The position numbers and the translations under genes are program-made. A stretch of DNA of 64,000 nt. Origin: Rodentibacter genomosp. 2 (GTDB lineage Bacteria; Pseudomonadota; Gammaproteobacteria; Enterobacterales; Pasteurellaceae). Of the stretch, positions 1 to 9,350 are shown one piece after another; position 1 is the first letter of the stretch, and every line of letters begins with the position of its first letter. Below the pieces are notes generated by a model. It saw only the letters and a program-made list of their open reading frames with translations. It was not told the origin of the DNA and did not search any database. The stretch is taken from the NCBI GenBank assembly GCA_001999425.1, contig MLHP01000023.1:20471-84470 (forward strand), read 5' to 3'.

Positions 1-2216
1 TCTACAATACGTTCACGCAAGTTTTCTTCGTGAAGATGATTATCTTCTTCCAACCATTTCTCAATCGGTAATTGCATACCGAATTCTTGTACAAGGCGTT
101 CTTCAAGCCCTTTAATATCCCATTGTTCTTCCAACGATTGTGGCGGAATATATTGATCAATTACATTATTGAATACGTCATGACGAATCGCTTTGATGGT
201 ATCTGAAATATCATCATTATCCAACAGATGATTACGTTGCTCATAAATAGCATGACGTTGGTCATTTGCCACATCATCATATTCAAGTAAATTTTTACGA
301 CCGTCAAAGTGGAAGGCTTCCACCTTCGCTTGCGCAGAGGCAATCACTTTCGCCAGCATTTTGGATTCCATCGCTTCACCCGGTACAGTGAAAGCTTTAC
401 GCATTAAATTGAGCTTGCCCTCATTGAGATAAATGCGCATCAACCCATCTTCTAAAGAAAGATAGAAGCGGGAAGAGCCCGGGTCGCCTTGACGACCGGA
501 ACGACCACGCAACTGGTTGTCAATACGGCGTGATTCGTGACGTTCTGTACCGATAATATGTAAACCGCCTGCTTTCATCACAATATCGTGATTTTTCTCC
601 CACTCTGCTTTTAAAGCATCAAGTTGTTCTTGAGTCGGGTTATCTAATTTGGCGGTCTGTGCTCTCCAGTTACCGCCTAAAATAATATCCGTACCACGTC
701 CCGCCATATTGGTTGCAATAGTCACTGTGCCCGGATAACCGGCTTCCGCTACAATTTCCGCTTCCTGTTGATGGAATTTCGCGTTTAGGACATTGTGTTT
801 AATTCCGGCTTTATCTAAGGCTTTTGATAATTCTTCGGATTTTTCAACGGAAATTGTCCCCACCAATACCGGTTGCTGGCGCGTAACACAATCTTTAATA
901 TCCTCAATGATCGCATTAAATTTGTATTCTTCATTTTCAAACATTAAATCTGTGCGATCATCACGAATCATTGGGCGATTTGTTGGGATCACAACGGTTT
1001 CCAAACCGTAAATTTGTTGAAACTCAAAGGCTTCTGTATCCGCAGTCCCCGTCATCCCTGCAAGACGCTCATATAAACGGAAATAATTTTGGTAAGAAAT
1101 CGAGGCAACAGTTTGATTTTCGCTCTTAATGTCCACCCCTTCTTTGGCTTCAATCGCTTGGTGTAAACCGTCAGACCAACGGCGACCTGCCATAGTACGA
1201 CCGGTATGTTCATCCACAATGACAATTTCGCCGTCTTTTACAATATAATCCACATCACGCTCAAACAAAGTATGCGCACGTAATGCCGCCATCACGTGAT
1301 GTAATAAGATAATGCGACCCGGTGAATAGAGGGAATCCCCCTCCGGCATTAAGCCTTGCTCTATCAACCAATTTTCGACTTTTTCCTGTCCGCGTTCGGT
1401 TAGATGTGCCTGTTTAGATTTAAGATCTAACGTAAAATCGCCTTCACCTTGGTATTCTTCTGTATCTTCTTTTTCTTGTTTAATCAAACTCGGAATTAAT
1501 TTATTCACGGCAATATAAAGATCCGAACTATCTTCTGCCTGACCAGAAATAATCAACGGCGTACGGGCTTCATCAATTAAAATGGAATCCACTTCATCCA
1601 CCAACGCATAACCCAAGGTACGTTGGAAACGTTCTTCTTTTGAATGGGCTAAATTATCGCGTAAATAGTCAAAACCAAGTTCACTGTTCGTGGCATAAGT
1701 AATATCCGCAGCATAAGCGGCACGTTTGGCTTCCGGTGGTAAACCCGGAATATTCACCCCGACACTCATTCCCAAAAATTCAAATAACGGTCGGTTGGTT
1801 TCCGCATCTCGACGTGCTAAGTAATCATTTACGGTAACGACATGCACCCCTTTGCCTTCCAGAGCAATAAGATAACAAGGCAAGGTTGCAGTTAAAGTTT
1901 TCCCTTCACCTGTACGCATTTCCGCAATACAACGGTTCGTTAATACCATACCGCCAATAAGCTGCACGTCAAAGTGACGCATCCCCAGCACACGTTTACT
2001 CGCCTCACGCACTGTGGCAAAGGCTTCCGGTAAAATATCTTGTAAGGTTTCTCCGGCATTTAAACGACTACGAAATTCATCGGTTTTAGCACGAAGTTGC
2101 TCATCGTTTAGCGCTTCAAATTCCGGCTCTAATTTATTAATTTTAATAACTTGTTTTTTAAGTTTACGTAAAATACGGTCGTTACGACTTCCAAAAATTT
2201 TAGTTAAAATACTCAT
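1..2216 (-). CDS. secA: SecA preprotein translocase ATPase, 3' end outside the window
   Basis: SecA drives post-translational protein export through SecYEG. About 738 N-terminal codons are present from the ATG at 2214-2216. The family is about 900 residues, so the C-terminal scaffold end, linker and zinc-binding tail lie beyond base 1. Visible landmarks are the N-terminal [14 protein letters not shown], the Walker A segment MRTGEGKT, the [14 protein letters not shown] helicase motif, the TGTADTEA segment and the second nucleotide-binding fold with NMAGRGTDI and GRSGRQGD. The start is preceded by AAAGAGAAG as a weak ribosome site. It is cotranscribed with the upstream secM-like gene, 118 bases away, and is presumably induced by SecM arrest when export is limiting. 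Confidence 0.97.
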   Translation of the reverse strand, partial: MSILTKIFGSRNDRILRKLKKQVIKINKLEPEFEALNDEQLRAKTDEFRSRLNAGETLQDILPEAFATVREASKRVLGMRHFDVQLIGGMVLTNRCIAEMRTGEGKTLTATLPCYLIALEGKGVHVVTVNDYLARRDAETNRPLFEFLGMSVGVNIPGLPPEAKRAAYAADITYATNSELGFDYLRDNLAHSKEERFQRTLGYALVDEVDSILIDEARTPLIISGQAEDSSDLYIAVNKLIPSLIKQEKEDTEEYQGEGDFTLDLKSKQAHLTERGQEKVENWLIEQGLMPEGDSLYSPGRIILLHHVMAALRAHTLFERDVDYIVKDGEIVIVDEHTGRTMAGRRWSDGLHQAIEAKEGVDIKSENQTVASISYQNYFRLYERLAGMTGTADTEAFEFQQIYGLETVVIPTNRPMIRDDRTDLMFENEEYKFNAIIEDIKDCVTRQQPVLVGTISVEKSEELSKALDKAGIKHNVLNAKFHQQEAEIVAEAGYPGTVTIATNMAGRGTDIILGGNWRAQTAKLDNPTQEQLDALKAEWEKNHDIVMKAGGLHIIGTERHESRRIDNQLRGRSGRQGDPGSSRFYLSLEDGLMRIYLNEGKLNLMRKAFTVPGEAMESKMLAKVIASAQAKVEAFHFDGRKNLLEYDDVANDQRHAIYEQRNHLLDNDDISDTIKAIRHDVFNNVIDQYIPPQSLEEQWDIKGLEERLVQEFGMQLPIEKWLEEDNHLHEENLRERIV

Positions 2217-2252
2217 AACTTCTCTTTAAAAAATAATAGGTTAAAATAATCA

Positions 2253-2280
2253 ATATGTGAAATTTTTAAATTTCGCATAT
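2253..2280 (-). promoter_or_regulatory. Hairpin in the secM-secA intergenic region
   Basis: Two 13-base arms, ATATGCGAAATTT and AAATTTCACATAT on the minus strand, pair with one mismatch around a two-base loop. The hairpin ends about 36 bases before the secA start. In E. coli a secM-secA hairpin hides the secA ribosome site and opens when a ribosome stalls on SecM. This element sits where such a structure is expected, but it does not itself contain the AAAGAGAAG site, so the mechanism is inferred. Confidence 0.5.
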
Positions 2281-2334
2281 CACAATGATCCGGTACGAAT
2301 TTTCCAAATTCATAGGAGCATAGAAAATCAGAAA

Positions 2335-2637
2335 TTAAATGAGTAAAGGCCCTGCGCGGATGGGGGCTTGAGGATTGAGTATTTCCGCAATAAAGTGCGG
2401 TTGAATTTCAGGTTGTTTTTTTGTTGAATGAGAAAAAGAAGGCTGTTGGAATGGTTGGCGCTGCTCGTTACGCAACACTTTCGCGGTTTCCAACACTTGT
2501 TGAATCGATACGTTCGATGAATAATTTTCTGCCGGTTGATTTTCTAAGCTTTGCGCATTAGGCAAGGCAAAGATAGCGATCATACTTAAAAGTAATCGCG
2601 ACCAAAAATTCGGTTTGGTTTTGCCTGAAATCATCAT
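2335..2637 (-). CDS. secM: SecM-like secretion monitor / arrest peptide
   Basis: A 100-residue protein lies directly upstream of secA on the same strand. It has a basic N-terminus and a hydrophobic signal segment at about residues 14-25 (RLLLSMIAIFALPNAQS), then a polar linker. The end carries an arrest-type motif: F82, then IRAGP at residues 93-97, with only three residues after Pro97. E. coli SecM arrests with F-x4-WI-x4-GIRAGP. Here the spacing from Phe to Pro is one residue shorter and Gly161/Trp155 are replaced (Pro92, Leu87). Pasteurellaceae SecM proteins are known to be divergent. Role: stalling of the nascent chain in the exit tunnel raises secA translation when export is poor. An uptake signal (2393-2401) lies inside the codons for P-H-F. 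Confidence 0.85.
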   Translation of the reverse strand: MMISGKTKPNFWSRLLLSMIAIFALPNAQSLENQPAENYSSNVSIQQVLETAKVLRNEQRQPFQQPSFSHSTKKQPEIQPHFIAEILNPQAPIRAGPLLI

Positions 2638-2717
2638 CTCGTTGTTTATTATAAAAATTGCGTGTATTGTAGCGAAAATCTAAACTGATGTCATTTGTCA
2701 TTTATTGGGGAGATTTC

Positions 2718-3047
2718 ATGAAAAACAAGGCGGAACGTTATCAAAAAGCCGTAAATATTGTCGAGATAATGGAACAATCGTCCTTTGCTCAAATAATGCA
2801 AAAAGGCTTGGCAATACATGAATTAAATAAAAAACTTAACCGCTCTTTTCCCCAAGAATTTCAAAACTTATTTCGTATTGGTCGGATAAACGGGGATACA
2901 CTGTTTATTGAAGTAGCCAATGCGCTTGTTAGGCAAGGAATGCTGTTTCGCCAATCGGATTTATTAACACTCATTCAACAGGATTACCCGCAGGTAAAGA
3001 GACTTGATTTGAAAATCAGTCCTGAATTTAACAGAGTTACGCCTTAA
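2718..3047 (+). CDS. DUF721 / DciA-like protein
   Basis: A 109-residue basic protein is read from MKNKAERYQKAV. The ATG at 2718 is preceded by GGGGAG at good spacing; an in-frame ATG at 2688 lacks a ribosome site. It resembles the short DUF721 family, related to DciA, which assists loading of the replicative helicase DnaB in bacteria lacking DnaC. The N-terminal half carries the variable helix and the C-terminal half the compact domain (FRIGRINGDTLFIEVANALV, then a hydrophobic LTLIQQDYPQVK). It is divergent from secM-secA, and its 3' end overlaps the convergent dam gene by 11 bases. The family assignment is fairly sure; the helicase role in this species is inferred. Confidence 0.7.
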   Translation: MKNKAERYQKAVNIVEIMEQSSFAQIMQKGLAIHELNKKLNRSFPQEFQNLFRIGRINGDTLFIEVANALVRQGMLFRQSDLLTLIQQDYPQVKRLDLKISPEFNRVTP

Positions 3048-3888
3048 AAATGGCTATCAACTCTTTTACTTTCACCCGTTTTTCCGAATTTTGACTAATA
3101 GAACGCTGCACCTTGATCCGTTTAAATTTTGCGCCTTTGTAAATTTCACGGGTAAACTTTATGTCGTGATTGGAAATCAAAACAGGGATCTGCTTTTCCT
3201 TTTGCACTTTTTTAGCGAGCTCCGCTAAGACCCGTTGGTGTTCCAAACCAAATTCATTACCAGCATAACCGGTGAAATTTGTCACTTGCTGTAACGGAGC
3301 ATAAGGCGGATCACAGTAAATCACTGATGTTTTATCCGCCAGTTCAAAGGTTTGTTTAAAATCACCGCATAAAAATACCGCACTTTGAGCTTTATGAGCG
3401 AAATAGCGCAGCTCATCTTCTGGGAAATAATGCGTTTTATAAGCACCAAAAGGCACATTGAATTCGTTATTACTGTTATAACGGCACAGCCCGTTAAAAC
3501 CAAATCGGTTTAAATAAAGAAAAATAACGGAGCGTTCAAAAGGATCACGGGATTCATTAAATTGCTGACGCTTCGCATAGTAGTAAGCGGGCGTATTGGC
3601 TTGAGGCGAAAAGAAAACCAGCTTACAAGCGTCAATATATTGATCAACATTATCTTTAACGATATTAAATAAATTAATCAAATCAGGGTTAATATCCGCC
3701 AGAATATAGCGTTCAAAATTAGAATTTAAAAACACTGCCCCTGCGCCCACAAAAGGCTCAACTAAACATTGTTTTTTCTTTGGAAAGGCTTTATTAATAT
3801 CGTCCGCTAAACGAAACTTACCGCCCGCCCATTTCAAAAAAGGGCGGTGCTTTATTTTAGATTTAATCTTTTTTCTCGGACGTAGCAT
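3037..3888 (-). CDS. dam: DNA adenine methylase (GATC), Dam
   Basis: The protein has about 283 residues from MLRPRKKIKSK. The longer in-frame start at 3921 would lie inside aroB, whereas the 3888 start begins one base after the aroB stop, a typical coupled arrangement. The SAM-binding segment FLKWAGGK, the target-recognition region and the catalytic DPPY motif (VIYCDPPYAPL) are intact. Dam methylates adenine in GATC and serves mismatch repair strand choice and replication control. It is the last gene of aroK-aroB-dam on the minus strand and converges on the DUF721 gene with an 11-base overlap. Confidence 0.96.
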   Translation of the reverse strand: MLRPRKKIKSKIKHRPFLKWAGGKFRLADDINKAFPKKKQCLVEPFVGAGAVFLNSNFERYILADINPDLINLFNIVKDNVDQYIDACKLVFFSPQANTPAYYYAKRQQFNESRDPFERSVIFLYLNRFGFNGLCRYNSNNEFNVPFGAYKTHYFPEDELRYFAHKAQSAVFLCGDFKQTFELADKTSVIYCDPPYAPLQQVTNFTGYAGNEFGLEHQRVLAELAKKVQKEKQIPVLISNHDIKFTREIYKGAKFKRIKVQRSISQNSEKRVKVKELIAIFKA

Positions 3889-3889
3889 T

Positions 3890-4978
3890 TTAGTCCGCTT
3901 GAGAACAACAGCGGATAGCATTTAGCACAAGCTTATGATCCGTGTCTGTTGCCACATAAGCCTGTCCCAGTGATTTAAGCAATACAAGACGTAACTTACC
4001 GGCAAGCACTTTTTTATCGCGCATCATATGAGGCAGATAATCTTCCGGTTGCATGCCATCCGGCGATACAGTAGGTAAATTGGCGCGGGCAAGTAATTTT
4101 TCCAAACGGGCAACATCTGCCACGGAAATATTACCCAATTCCTTAGAGAGTGCGGCTGCCATCATCATTCCCACGGAAACCGCCTCTCCGTGTAACCAAT
4201 TACCATAGCCAAGATGCGTTTCAATGGCATGACCAAAAGTATGCCCGAGATTTAATAGCGCACGATCGCCTTTCTCCGTTTCATCACGGGCTACAACATC
4301 CGCTTTTATTTGGCAACAACGTGCAATGCAATGCTGAAGTGCTTCCTGTTTCAACGACACAAGATCATCCATATTCTTTTCTAACCATCCAAAAAATTTG
4401 TTATCAAGAATAGCACCGTATTTAATGACTTCCGCAAGACCGGCATTGACTTCGCGTTTTGGCAACGTATTCAGCGTAAGCGTATCAATCATTACCATTA
4501 CAGGTTGATAAAACGCACCGATCATATTCTTACCAAGCTCGTGATTGACGGCGGTTTTCCCCCCTACGGAAGAATCCACTTGAGAAAGTAAAGTAGTCGG
4601 AATTTGAATTAAACGAACACCGCGCTGATAGCTTGCGGCAGCGAAACCTGTAACATCACCGATAACACCGCCGCCAAGTGCGATAATCGTTGTATCGCGA
4701 CCATGGTTACCTTGTAAAAGTTTGGTAAAAATCAGATTAAGAGAATCAAGCGTCTTGTGCTTTTCTCCATCGGGTAACAAAACATGATCGACAACACAAC
4801 CCCGTTTTTCAAGGGTATCCATCACTGTTTTCAGATAAAACCGTGCGACCGTCGGATTGCTGACAATCATTACCCGATCTCCCTCTTTAACCGGATAGCG
4901 GGTTTCATCCTGTAACAAACCACTACCGATTAAAATCGGGTAACGACGTTCTTGTAATTCCACATTTACGCACAGCAT
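3890..4978 (-). CDS. aroB: 3-dehydroquinate synthase
   Basis: A 362-residue AroB, the usual length. It converts DAHP to 3-dehydroquinate in the shikimate pathway using NAD and a divalent metal. Visible are the dinucleotide-binding GGGVIGD near residue 102, DGEKHK near residue 70, the metal-ligand region with [12 protein letters not shown] and the [11 protein letters not shown] segment. It follows aroK by 41 bases and precedes dam by one base, so the three form an operon. Confidence 0.97.
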   Translation of the reverse strand: MLCVNVELQERRYPILIGSGLLQDETRYPVKEGDRVMIVSNPTVARFYLKTVMDTLEKRGCVVDHVLLPDGEKHKTLDSLNLIFTKLLQGNHGRDTTIIALGGGVIGDVTGFAAASYQRGVRLIQIPTTLLSQVDSSVGGKTAVNHELGKNMIGAFYQPVMVMIDTLTLNTLPKREVNAGLAEVIKYGAILDNKFFGWLEKNMDDLVSLKQEALQHCIARCCQIKADVVARDETEKGDRALLNLGHTFGHAIETHLGYGNWLHGEAVSVGMMMAAALSKELGNISVADVARLEKLLARANLPTVSPDGMQPEDYLPHMMRDKKVLAGKLRLVLLKSLGQAYVATDTDHKLVLNAIRCCSQAD

Positions 4979-5019
4979 AATTTATCCTTACAATAATGAT
5001 TAAATACTGCCAGTTAAAG

Positions 5020-5562
5020 CTAAAGGGCGCCGTTCAGACCATTCATGTCATCAATTAAATCAATAATTTGATTCACCATCACTTTAGCATTTTGGTCATC
5101 GGTGGGTAGGGTAATATCCGCAACTTCTTCATATAACGGGTTACGGATTTTTGCGAGTTCTTCCAATACTTGGCGGGGGTCTTCCACATCTTGTAAGAGC
5201 GGTCGTTTTTTATCCCGTTGCGTACGTTGGAATTGTTTATCAACCGTCGTTTCCAAATAAATCACAATACCACGCGCCGATAAGTAATTACGATTGTCTT
5301 TTGAAAGTACCGTTCCACCACCGGTAGAAAGAACAATACCTTGCATTTGGGTTAATTCATTAATGATCCGTTCTTCACGTTTACGAAAGCCTTCCTCGCC
5401 TTCTAAATCAAAAATCCAACCGATATCAGCACCTGAACGCTCTTCAATGACCGCGTCAGAATCTAAAAAATCCATATTTAACTGTTGTGCTAATTGGCGA
5501 CCAATCGTGCTTTTACCCGCCCCCATTGGTCCCACTAAAAAAATATTACGTTTTTCTGCCAT
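5020..5562 (-). CDS. aroK: Shikimate kinase I
   Basis: A 180-residue kinase that phosphorylates shikimate at the 3-hydroxyl. Walker A is GPMGAGKST at residues 11-19. The shikimate-binding DSD ([14 protein letters not shown]), the STGGGTV segment and the RxxPLL lid region (KKRPLLQ) are present. It heads the aroK-aroB-dam operon. The 265 bases upstream (5563-5827) hold no gene that I can find, only a single uptake signal at 5728-5737. Confidence 0.97.
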   Translation of the reverse strand: MAEKRNIFLVGPMGAGKSTIGRQLAQQLNMDFLDSDAVIEERSGADIGWIFDLEGEEGFRKREERIINELTQMQGIVLSTGGGTVLSKDNRNYLSARGIVIYLETTVDKQFQRTQRDKKRPLLQDVEDPRQVLEELAKIRNPLYEEVADITLPTDDQNAKVMVNQIIDLIDDMNGLNGAL

Positions 5563-5827
5563 TACACTCTTTTTCTAATGATAAATTTACTCAAATTGAT
5601 CTTTTTAATACTAAGCAAAACCACGAAATGAAGGTTGCCAAAAGATCACCCAAAAAATAATGGGGATTATCGCAATAAACCGCCTTAACTTTCAACCTCT
5701 AAAGGGCATTTATTTTTAAATAAGTCTAAAGTGCGGTCAAAAATCGTTTAATTTTTGTTTGCTCGCCAAATTAGCCATTAAATTTACCTTTCCATACCTG
5801 ATCGTAGCGATGATTTTATATACCGAA

Positions 5828-6862
5828 TTAATCACCTACTCTCCATACCCGATGAATAAAAGGAATAATTTCAGCTAAGGCGTCCTTGATTGAAATCAAG
5901 CCTAAATTCATTTGCGTTTGTTTACCTGCCGGTGGGCAAAATGCAAGGTGCTTATCCGGATCATTAATCGGTCTCCAACGCCTTGGTTGAGAGGAACGGC
6001 TATTAGGATAAAAGCCTACCGTTGGAACATTAAAGGCACTACTTAAATGCAAAGGTCCTGTTGACCCCGCTATAAATAAATCCGCACAAGCTAAGGAATG
6101 AGCAAAATCAACCAACCCTTTATTTTTATCATAAATAACCACGCGCAAATCACTCACTAATTGAGCAAGTTCATGGGCTTTTTCACTTTCACCGGAACCG
6201 GCTGTGAGCACAATTTGACAATCAAACTCGGCGAGTAATCCTTGAATTAATTCGGCATATTGAGCAAGTGAAAGATTGGTTGCCGATCCCCCTGAACCGC
6301 TATGCACAAAAATCCATTTTTTATCCGTTGAAAGCCCTAAGTTTTTTTGTAAAAAAACACGCTGATTTTCAACCACACTTTTATCAAATGCAAGATAAGG
6401 CGGTTTGGGTTCAACAATCGGCATATTGTATTTTTTTAAAAAAGCCCGAACTAAATCCTGATTATATTCCGCTTCCGATTTTTCTGAACGGGAACGGCGT
6501 TGCGTAAGACGATGATTATAAAAAAATTGAACCAGCTTTGTCGCTGGTGCAAGGCGATATTTAATGCCGCTTTTCCAGGCTAATTTAGCGTTATGCGTAT
6601 TGGAAAAAAAACTAATTACGGCATCAAAGTTGCTTATTCTAATTTCATGAATAAGGCGCTTAAAATCCGCTTTGTCGTCTTTTTTACTATCAATAATCAC
6701 CTCATCCAAATAAGGACAAATTTGTGCAAGCGGTGCGGTATAACTCGGCACAAGTGCGGTCAGTCTTAGTGAAGGATTTGACGCTTTTAGCATAGCGAAA
6801 GCCGGCCAAGCCTGCACAAAATCACCCAGTTTATCATTACGAATGACCAGAATTTTTTTCAT
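5828..6862 (-). CDS. Glycosyltransferase family 9, heptosyltransferase-like
   Basis: A 344-residue GT9 protein related to ADP-heptose:LPS heptosyltransferases. The N-terminus KKILVIRNDKLGDFVQAWPAF is the family's first Rossmann strand with the Asp-rich switch. The second domain has FVHSGSGGS and the sugar-nucleotide-binding GSTGPLHLSSAF. It starts on the TAATG overlap with the upstream O-antigen-ligase-type gene, so the two are translationally coupled and likely act together in lipopolysaccharide or lipooligosaccharide assembly. H. influenzae has a similar gene next to fba. The exact acceptor sugar is not readable from sequence. Confidence 0.85.
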   Translation of the reverse strand: MKKILVIRNDKLGDFVQAWPAFAMLKASNPSLRLTALVPSYTAPLAQICPYLDEVIIDSKKDDKADFKRLIHEIRISNFDAVISFFSNTHNAKLAWKSGIKYRLAPATKLVQFFYNHRLTQRRSRSEKSEAEYNQDLVRAFLKKYNMPIVEPKPPYLAFDKSVVENQRVFLQKNLGLSTDKKWIFVHSGSGGSATNLSLAQYAELIQGLLAEFDCQIVLTAGSGESEKAHELAQLVSDLRVVIYDKNKGLVDFAHSLACADLFIAGSTGPLHLSSAFNVPTVGFYPNSRSSQPRRWRPINDPDKHLAFCPPAGKQTQMNLGLISIKDALAEIIPFIHRVWRVGD

Positions 6863-8118
6863 TACACTTGCTCCACAGATTGTCTTTTTTCACTTTGTTT
6901 TAGCATAGCTAAAAACACTGTCGTTAAGAAAAAATAAAAAATATTGCCCGAATTATGTGTTAAAAAGCCTTGGCTTAAACCATAAATCATGACCGAAAGG
7001 ATATGCACGACACCCAATGTAGCAATTAATTTTGTTTCTAAAGAGCTACTGTTTAAACGACGTTTAAATTGATACAAGGGTACAAGTAAAATAGCTAAAA
7101 ATGCGATAAATCCAACAATACCACGTTTGGAAAAATCATCGAGATATTGATTATGTGCGTGGTTAAACTGCCCGATATTACCAGCTACTGCCTTCATTTT
7201 GACATCCTGTTTGCGCTTTTCTGTCGCCCCTTTTTCCCCCCATCCTAAAATCGGTTTTTCTTTTATCATTTCAACCGCACTTTTCCACATTTCAAAGCGT
7301 AATCCAAGTGAGGTATTAGCATTGTTTTTTTCATATCTGGTAATATCATATTGAATTAATGAAAGACGCTCCATCACACGGCTATTCGGCATTTGGCTGA
7401 CACCCATTACAACCACTGCAAATATACCGACCAAACTCAGAAAAAAACTTTTTGACAGTGAACGGCGATAAATCCATAACACTATCAGCAGCATAACGGG
7501 TAATGCTATCCAACCTCCACGAGCCGTAGAAAGAATGCTGCCTAATATGCCTAAAAATGAGGCAAGGATACAAAGTGCGGTGATTTTTTTATGTGATTTT
7601 TGCCAAAAATAAAGCCCAATCGCAAGGCTAAACAATCCCAATGACATTGCAATATCCCCTCCTTGAATCTGCATGGTACGGGGAGCATATGCCATAGGGC
7701 TGTGTAAAATAAACTTATCATAAAGGGCAACTAATCCCGCAATTACAGAGCCTAATGGAACAGCATAAATCAATGCACATAACTTTAATGGCGTTCTTAA
7801 TAAGAAAATGAACGCCGGGATTAATAAAATAGTACGGCTCGGATTATCTAATTCTCTTCCCTTTCCTTCATTCATCAATAAAGAAAGTACAAATACCGAA
7901 AAATAAAAAATATAACTATAAATGAGCCATTTCTCTTCTTTTGATAAATCCCATTTGAATTTTTTGATAAGACCGTAAATGCCGTAAGCCAAACCTAACA
8001 ATATTAAAAAAATCGGAGCAATATTGTGTCCGCCTTTAAAGGTCAACACAGATAAAAAGAAGAAGCTAATGCTTAAATTAGCCAAAAAGGGGAGAAGATT
8101 CTGTTTTGAAATTTGCAT
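6862..8118 (-). CDS. O-antigen ligase (WaaL/Wzy) family membrane protein
   Basis: A 418-residue polytopic protein with roughly ten to twelve hydrophobic segments. A large periplasmic loop in the second half contains FEMWKSAVEMIKEKPILGWGEKG and a later HAHNQYLDDFSKRG, the signature of the Wzy_C/O-antigen ligase family. A conserved His and Arg-containing loop is expected for catalysis. It probably transfers a polysaccharide or sugar from a lipid carrier to lipid A-core. It overlaps the downstream GT9 gene by one base. It could also be an oligosaccharide polymerase; sequence alone does not separate these. Confidence 0.8.
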   Translation of the reverse strand: MQISKQNLLPFLANLSISFFFLSVLTFKGGHNIAPIFLILLGLAYGIYGLIKKFKWDLSKEEKWLIYSYIFYFSVFVLSLLMNEGKGRELDNPSRTILLIPAFIFLLRTPLKLCALIYAVPLGSVIAGLVALYDKFILHSPMAYAPRTMQIQGGDIAMSLGLFSLAIGLYFWQKSHKKITALCILASFLGILGSILSTARGGWIALPVMLLIVLWIYRRSLSKSFFLSLVGIFAVVVMGVSQMPNSRVMERLSLIQYDITRYEKNNANTSLGLRFEMWKSAVEMIKEKPILGWGEKGATEKRKQDVKMKAVAGNIGQFNHAHNQYLDDFSKRGIVGFIAFLAILLVPLYQFKRRLNSSSLETKLIATLGVVHILSVMIYGLSQGFLTHNSGNIFYFFLTTVFLAMLKQSEKRQSVEQV

Positions 8119-8138
8119 AAGTCGTCACTCAAATATAA

Positions 8139-8163
8139 AAAACCGCACCTAAAAGTGCGGTCG
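8139..8163 (-). terminator. Uptake-signal inverted pair terminator after fba
   Basis: On the minus strand ACCGCACTTTT-A-GGTGCGGT pairs to form a short stem followed by TTTTTTATATTT, 20-odd bases after the fba stop. It is built from two facing uptake signals, the usual Pasteurellaceae terminator design. Confidence 0.8.
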
Positions 8164-8185
8164 TATTTTATGCTAGTTTTGTGGA

Positions 8186-9262
8186 TTATAAAACATCAAC
8201 ACAGTTTAAGTCTTCGAAAGATTGCTCTAAACGTTTAGACATGGATTCTTCCATTTTGCGTAACCAAACACGCGGATCATAATATTTTTTATTCGGTACG
8301 TCCGGACCTTCAGGATTACCTAATTGACCTTGTAAATAGGCTTCATTGGTTTTATAGAAGTTTAAAATGCCATTCCAAGCGGCCCATTGCGTATCGGTAT
8401 CAATGTTCATTTTGATTGCGCCGTAACCGATAGCTTCGCGGATTTCTTCACGGGAAGAACCGGAACCGCCGTGGAACACGAAATTAATCGGTTTGGCGGG
8501 AAGATTACGCTCTTTTGCCACAAATTCTTGTGATGCCCCTAAGATAGACGGTTTTAATTTCACGTTACCCGGTTTATAAACACCGTGCACATTACCGAAT
8601 GCCGCAGCAACAGTAAAGTTCGGGCTTACCGGATTTAATTGGTCATAAACATATAATACGTCTTCAGGTTGAGTATATAATTTAGACTCTTCCACATCCG
8701 AATTATCTACGCCGTCTTCTTCACCACCGGTGATACCGATTTCGATCTCAAGCGTCATCCCCATTTTATCCATACGAGCAAGGTATTCACGGCAAATTGC
8801 CATATTTTCTTCCATTGGCTCTTCAGATAAATCAATCATATGAGAAGAGAATAACGGACGACCGGTTTCGGCAAAGTGTTTCTCACCCGCTTCTAATAAA
8901 CCGTCAATCCATGGTAGTAATTTTTTCGCCGCGTGGTCGGTATGAAGGATAACCGGCACACCATATTCTTTTGCAAGAGTATGAACGTGTTTCGCACCGG
9001 CAATTGCGCCTAAAACATCGGCACGCTCGCCTGATGTAGGTTTGATACCTTTACCGGCGTAGAAAGAAGCACCACCGTTAGAAAACTGGATAATAACCGG
9101 TGCTTTTACTCGAGCCGCGGTTTCTAATACGGCATTAACGGAGTCAGAACCTACACAGTTTACCGCTGGAATTGCGAAATTATGTTCTTTGGCATAAGCG
9201 AATACTTTCTGAACATCTTCACCAGTTAATACGCCTGGTTTTACGATATCTAATAAACCCAT
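8186..9262 (-). CDS. fbaA: Class II fructose-bisphosphate aldolase
   Basis: A 358-residue zinc-dependent aldolase that cleaves fructose-1,6-bisphosphate to DHAP and glyceraldehyde-3-phosphate. Class II landmarks are the zinc ligand region LHTDHAAKK, the VHGVYKPGNV segment, HGGSGSSREEI and KMNIDTDTQWA. It is downstream of pgk on the same strand, with a stem-loop in the 88-base gap, so the two glycolytic genes are probably cotranscribed. Confidence 0.97.
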   Translation of the reverse strand: MGLLDIVKPGVLTGEDVQKVFAYAKEHNFAIPAVNCVGSDSVNAVLETAARVKAPVIIQFSNGGASFYAGKGIKPTSGERADVLGAIAGAKHVHTLAKEYGVPVILHTDHAAKKLLPWIDGLLEAGEKHFAETGRPLFSSHMIDLSEEPMEENMAICREYLARMDKMGMTLEIEIGITGGEEDGVDNSDVEESKLYTQPEDVLYVYDQLNPVSPNFTVAAAFGNVHGVYKPGNVKLKPSILGASQEFVAKERNLPAKPINFVFHGGSGSSREEIREAIGYGAIKMNIDTDTQWAAWNGILNFYKTNEAYLQGQLGNPEGPDVPNKKYYDPRVWLRKMEESMSKRLEQSFEDLNCVDVL

Positions 9263-9299
9263 CTTGTTGTTTCCTTCTTTACATGTTGAGAATTTTTAC

Positions 9300-9331
9300 A
9301 AGGTGCGTGGATTATGCAATCTACACACCTT
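9300..9331 (-). terminator. Stem-loop between pgk and fba
   Basis: Minus-strand arms AAGGTGTGTAGATT and AATCCACGCACCTT can pair over 14 positions with one mismatch and one G-U pair around a four-base loop. No clean U tract follows, so it may be a processing or stability element rather than a full terminator. Confidence 0.45.
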
Positions 9332-9350
9332 TTGTCGTTATTTAGATTAA

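Noticed and set aside
3889..3921. Eleven-residue N-terminal extension of Dam
   Set aside because: It would overlap aroB; the ATG at 3888 begins one base after the aroB stop and aligns with the family start.
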